Part shown: positions 4,223 to 5,616 of the stretch, in pieces
How positions within the stretch are numbered: position 1 is the first letter of the stretch
Layout of the letters: the number at the start of each line of letters is the position of its first letter
DNA from: SIG701 sp045123975
GTDB taxonomy: Bacteria > Bacillota > Clostridia > Oscillospirales > CAG-272
NCBI GenBank assembly: GCA_045123975.1
Contig: JBGVKV010000112.1
Location: 1-5,616, forward strand
Direction: 5' to 3'
Length of the DNA: 5,616 bases
Program-made: the position numbers and the translations under genes
Notes under the pieces: generated by a model
What the model saw: only the letters and a program-made list of their open reading frames with translations
Database searches by the model: none
Told to the model about the DNA's origin: nothing

Positions 4223-4251
4223 CGAGGCTGGATGTGCCGACATTCGCCTCG
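4223..4251 (+). promoter_or_regulatory. Strong hairpin in the transporter mRNA leader
   Basis: CGAGGC (4223-4228) pairs with GCCTCG (4246-4251). After one bulged T (4229), GGATGT (4230-4235) pairs with ACATTC (4240-4245) with one G-U pair. The loop is GCCG (4236-4239). These 12 pairs form about a dozen bases after the predicted transcript start. No U-run follows directly, so it is not a standard terminator. mRNA stabilisation or a regulatory role is inferred. Confidence 0.65.
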
Positions 4252-4293
4252 GAAATTATTCATTCTTTATAACCCCGAAAGGAACAAAACATT

Positions 4294-5058
4294 ATGAAAA
4301 AGATTATTGCATTTTTGATGGCAGCTTTGATGTTGTCCCTCTGCCTCGCAGGCTGCGGCGCCAAGGGTAAGACCCTGGCCGAAGTACAGGAGGCCGGTAA
4401 GCTCGTAATCGCAACCAGTCCCGACTTCCCTCCCTTTGAGAGCCTGGAAGGCGGCAAGGTTGTCGGTATCGAAGTAGATATTATGGAACTGATCTGCAAA
4501 GAACTGGGCGTTCAACTGGAAATTGTTCAGATGGACTTCGACTCCGTTCTGCTCGGCGTTCAGTCTGCTAAGTATGACTGCGGTATGTCCGGTATCACTG
4601 TGGATGCCGATCGTCAGAAGAATATGCTCTTCACCACCCCTTACTACAACGCCGCACAGGTTATCGTTGTTAAGGAAGGCAGCGACATTAATGGCAAGGC
4701 TGACCTGTCCGATAAGACCGTATCCGTTCAGACCGGTACCACCGCCGAATCCGGATGCAAGGATGAAGGTATCGCTGTACAGGCATTTGCAGCCAACGCA
4801 GACGCTAAGGCAGCTTTGACCACCGGTAAAGTGGATGCATGGGTAGTTGACAACCTGACCGCTATTCAGATGGTACAGGATGGTGACGGCCTGGTTATCC
4901 TGGATGAGAAGATGACTGTGGAACCCTATGCATTCTCTTTCGCTTTCGGTTCTGAGGATCTGGTAGAGAAAATTGATATCATCCTGAAGAAGCTGATTGA
5001 CGATGGCACTGTTGAAGGTATCTTCAACAACTACGGCGAAACCTACATGAAGCCCTGA
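4294..5058 (+). CDS. Polar amino-acid ABC transporter substrate-binding lipoprotein (SBP family 3)
   Basis: The protein has 254 residues, the usual size for the family. A lipoprotein signal peptide (MKKIIAFLMAALMLSLCLAG) ends in the lipobox LAGC, with Cys21 as the lipidation site, so the mature protein is tethered outside the membrane. It captures a polar amino acid and delivers it to the permease encoded next. Family-3 features are TSPDFPPFES (41-50), GIEVDIMELICKELG (58-72), GMSGITVDADR with Arg107 as the likely alpha-carboxylate ligand, TTPYY (114-118), VQTGTTAE (145-152) and AWVVDN with Asp186 as the likely alpha-amino ligand. Which amino acid is carried (such as Gln, Arg or Cys) cannot be read safely. 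The start has AAAGGA 10 bases upstream and a consensus promoter further up. Frequent GGT, GTT and ATC codons fit strong expression. Confidence 0.93.
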   Translation: MKKIIAFLMAALMLSLCLAGCGAKGKTLAEVQEAGKLVIATSPDFPPFESLEGGKVVGIEVDIMELICKELGVQLEIVQMDFDSVLLGVQSAKYDCGMSGITVDADRQKNMLFTTPYYNAAQVIVVKEGSDINGKADLSDKTVSVQTGTTAESGCKDEGIAVQAFAANADAKAALTTGKVDAWVVDNLTAIQMVQDGDGLVILDEKMTVEPYAFSFAFGSEDLVEKIDIILKKLIDDGTVEGIFNNYGETYMKP

Positions 5059-5086
5059 TCCGTTACATAATAATACGTCCTATGGC

Positions 5087-5110
5087 GGCTCCGCGTGAAA
5101 GCGCGGAGCC
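5087..5110 (+). terminator. GC-rich intercistronic stem-loop between binding protein and permease
   Basis: GGCTCCGCG (5087-5095) pairs perfectly with CGCGGAGCC (5102-5110). The remaining six bases close as a T-G pair over a GAAA tetraloop, a very stable form. The bases after it (TGCTTGGGTTTATT) are not a clean U-run, so it is more likely a 3'-end protector or partial terminator. Such elements make the binding protein more abundant than its permease, a known pattern in ABC uptake operons. Confidence 0.7.
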
Positions 5111-5126
5111 TGCTTGGGTTTATTCC

Positions 5127-5141
5127 CCCCGATAAACGGGG
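5127..5141 (+). promoter_or_regulatory. Second small GC stem-loop upstream of the permease
   Basis: CCCCG (5127-5131) pairs with CGGGG (5137-5141) around ATAAA. It lies 18 bases before the permease AAGGA site and leaves that site free. It may act together with the preceding stem-loop in setting permease expression; it is small enough to be incidental. Confidence 0.4.
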
Positions 5142-5171
5142 CATCTTGACGATCGTTTAAGGAAAAATCAA

Positions 5172-5616
5172 ATGAATTGGTTGACAAAATTGCAGGAAAC
5201 CTTCCTTGAGGACAACCGCTATATGTGGATGGTGGAGGGCCTCGGAAACACCCTTCTGATTACTCTGGGCGCGCTGGTCATCGGTGTGATCATCGGTACG
5301 CTGATTGCCGTTACCAAATATTTCTGTGAGGGCAACAAAAAGCTGCGCTTCTTCAACTGGCTGTGCGATCTGTATACCACGGTGATCCGCGGTATTCCCG
5401 TGACCGTACTGTTGCTGGTGTTCTTCTATATTATCTTCGTTTCCGTCAAGGACGGCGTGCCCGTGGCCATCGTGGCCTTCGGTATCAACTCCGGTGCTTA
5501 TATGGCGGAACTGATCCGCAGCGGTATCAACGCTGTGGACAAGGGACAGATGGAGGCGGCACGAAGCCTGGGCCTCTCCAAGGGTCAGGCCATGGCCAAG
5601 ATCATCTTCCCCCAGG
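5172..5616 (+). CDS. Polar amino-acid ABC transporter permease (HEQR family), 3' end cut by the window
   Basis: The visible 148 residues begin MNWLTKLQETFLEDNRYMWMVEG and run off the right edge without a stop. The family N-terminal motif GLGNTLLITLGA (23-34) opens a first membrane helix (about 25-48). YTTVIRGIPVTVLLLVFFY (68-86) matches the 'RGTP' segment of His/Glu/Gln/Arg permeases in the second helix, and a third helix lies at about 97-115. The EAA loop that docks on the ATPase is present, EAARSLGLSKGQAMAKIIFPQ from residue 128. The ATG at 5172 has AAGGA 8 bases upstream. It is the membrane partner of the preceding lipoprotein, 113 bases downstream in the same operon. An ATPase gene is expected beyond the window. 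About a third of the usual length is missing only because of the window end. Confidence 0.93.
   Translation, partial: MNWLTKLQETFLEDNRYMWMVEGLGNTLLITLGALVIGVIIGTLIAVTKYFCEGNKKLRFFNWLCDLYTTVIRGIPVTVLLLVFFYIIFVSVKDGVPVAIVAFGINSGAYMAELIRSGINAVDKGQMEAARSLGLSKGQAMAKIIFPQ

Noticed and set aside
4212..4370. Short open frame in the transporter leader (starts MKRIEAGCADIRLG)
   Set aside because: No ribosome binding site, the ATG lies at the predicted transcript start, it overlaps the lipoprotein gene in another frame, and it has no run of regulatory codons typical of a leader peptide.
1..5616. CRISPR array, rRNA, riboswitch or insertion sequence
   Set aside because: No regularly spaced repeats, no transposase, no rRNA-like sequence; the leader structures are too short for known T-box or SAM-type elements.

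Overview
The window looks like a low-to-mid-GC Firmicutes genome, most likely a gut Clostridia (Oscillospiraceae-like) member. Pointers are strong AGGAGG-type ribosome binding sites on almost every gene, consensus sigma-A promoters, an SLH-type repeat on a lysin, and phage tail and lysis protein types common in gut Clostridia prophages. Family assignments rest on reading the protein sequences by eye; no database search was possible.

Region 1 (7-3228, minus strand) is a compact seven-gene prophage operon. In transcription order it holds: a baseplate/tail-fibre-like protein (3228-2521), a repeat-bearing tail-fibre-like protein (2503-1946), a second short tail protein with an AT-rich C-terminal domain (1935-1510), a 78-residue protein of unknown function (1494-1258), a single-pass membrane protein (1246-917), an M23 peptidase endolysin with a C-terminal SLH repeat (920-276), and a two-helix membrane protein (279-7). 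Gaps are 10-17 bases, or 4-base ATGA overlaps in the lysis part. The logic is host adsorption followed by host lysis.

Region 2 (3229-3421) is a divergent control region. It has a consensus-like promoter for the tail/lysis operon on the minus strand and one for a repressor on the plus strand. It also holds a LexA-box-like element on the operon -35, several palindromes that could be repressor operators, and a long hairpin at the predicted 5' end of the operon mRNA.

Region 3 (3422-3913, plus strand) is a short XRE/S24 (LexA-fold) repressor. It keeps the nucleophilic Ser but has Arg at the catalytic Lys position and has no Ala-Gly cleavage loop, so it is probably not self-cleaving.

Region 4 (3914-4175) is an AT-rich gene-free stretch with a weak terminator and several inverted repeats. 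It is probably the junction between phage-derived and host DNA.

Region 5 (4176-5616, plus strand) is a host polar amino-acid ABC transporter operon. It has a perfect TTGACA-N17-TATAAT promoter, a leader hairpin, a lipoprotein substrate-binding protein, a GC-rich intercistronic stem-loop, and the start of an HEQR-type permease cut by the window end. The ATPase is expected downstream.

The most interesting point is the architecture. A tail-tip plus lysis cassette sits directly head-to-head with a repressor, with no head, tail-tube, replication or integrase genes between them. The repressor looks uncleavable while the operon promoter carries a candidate host LexA box. This is either a deleted prophage remnant or a small retained cassette with its own switch.
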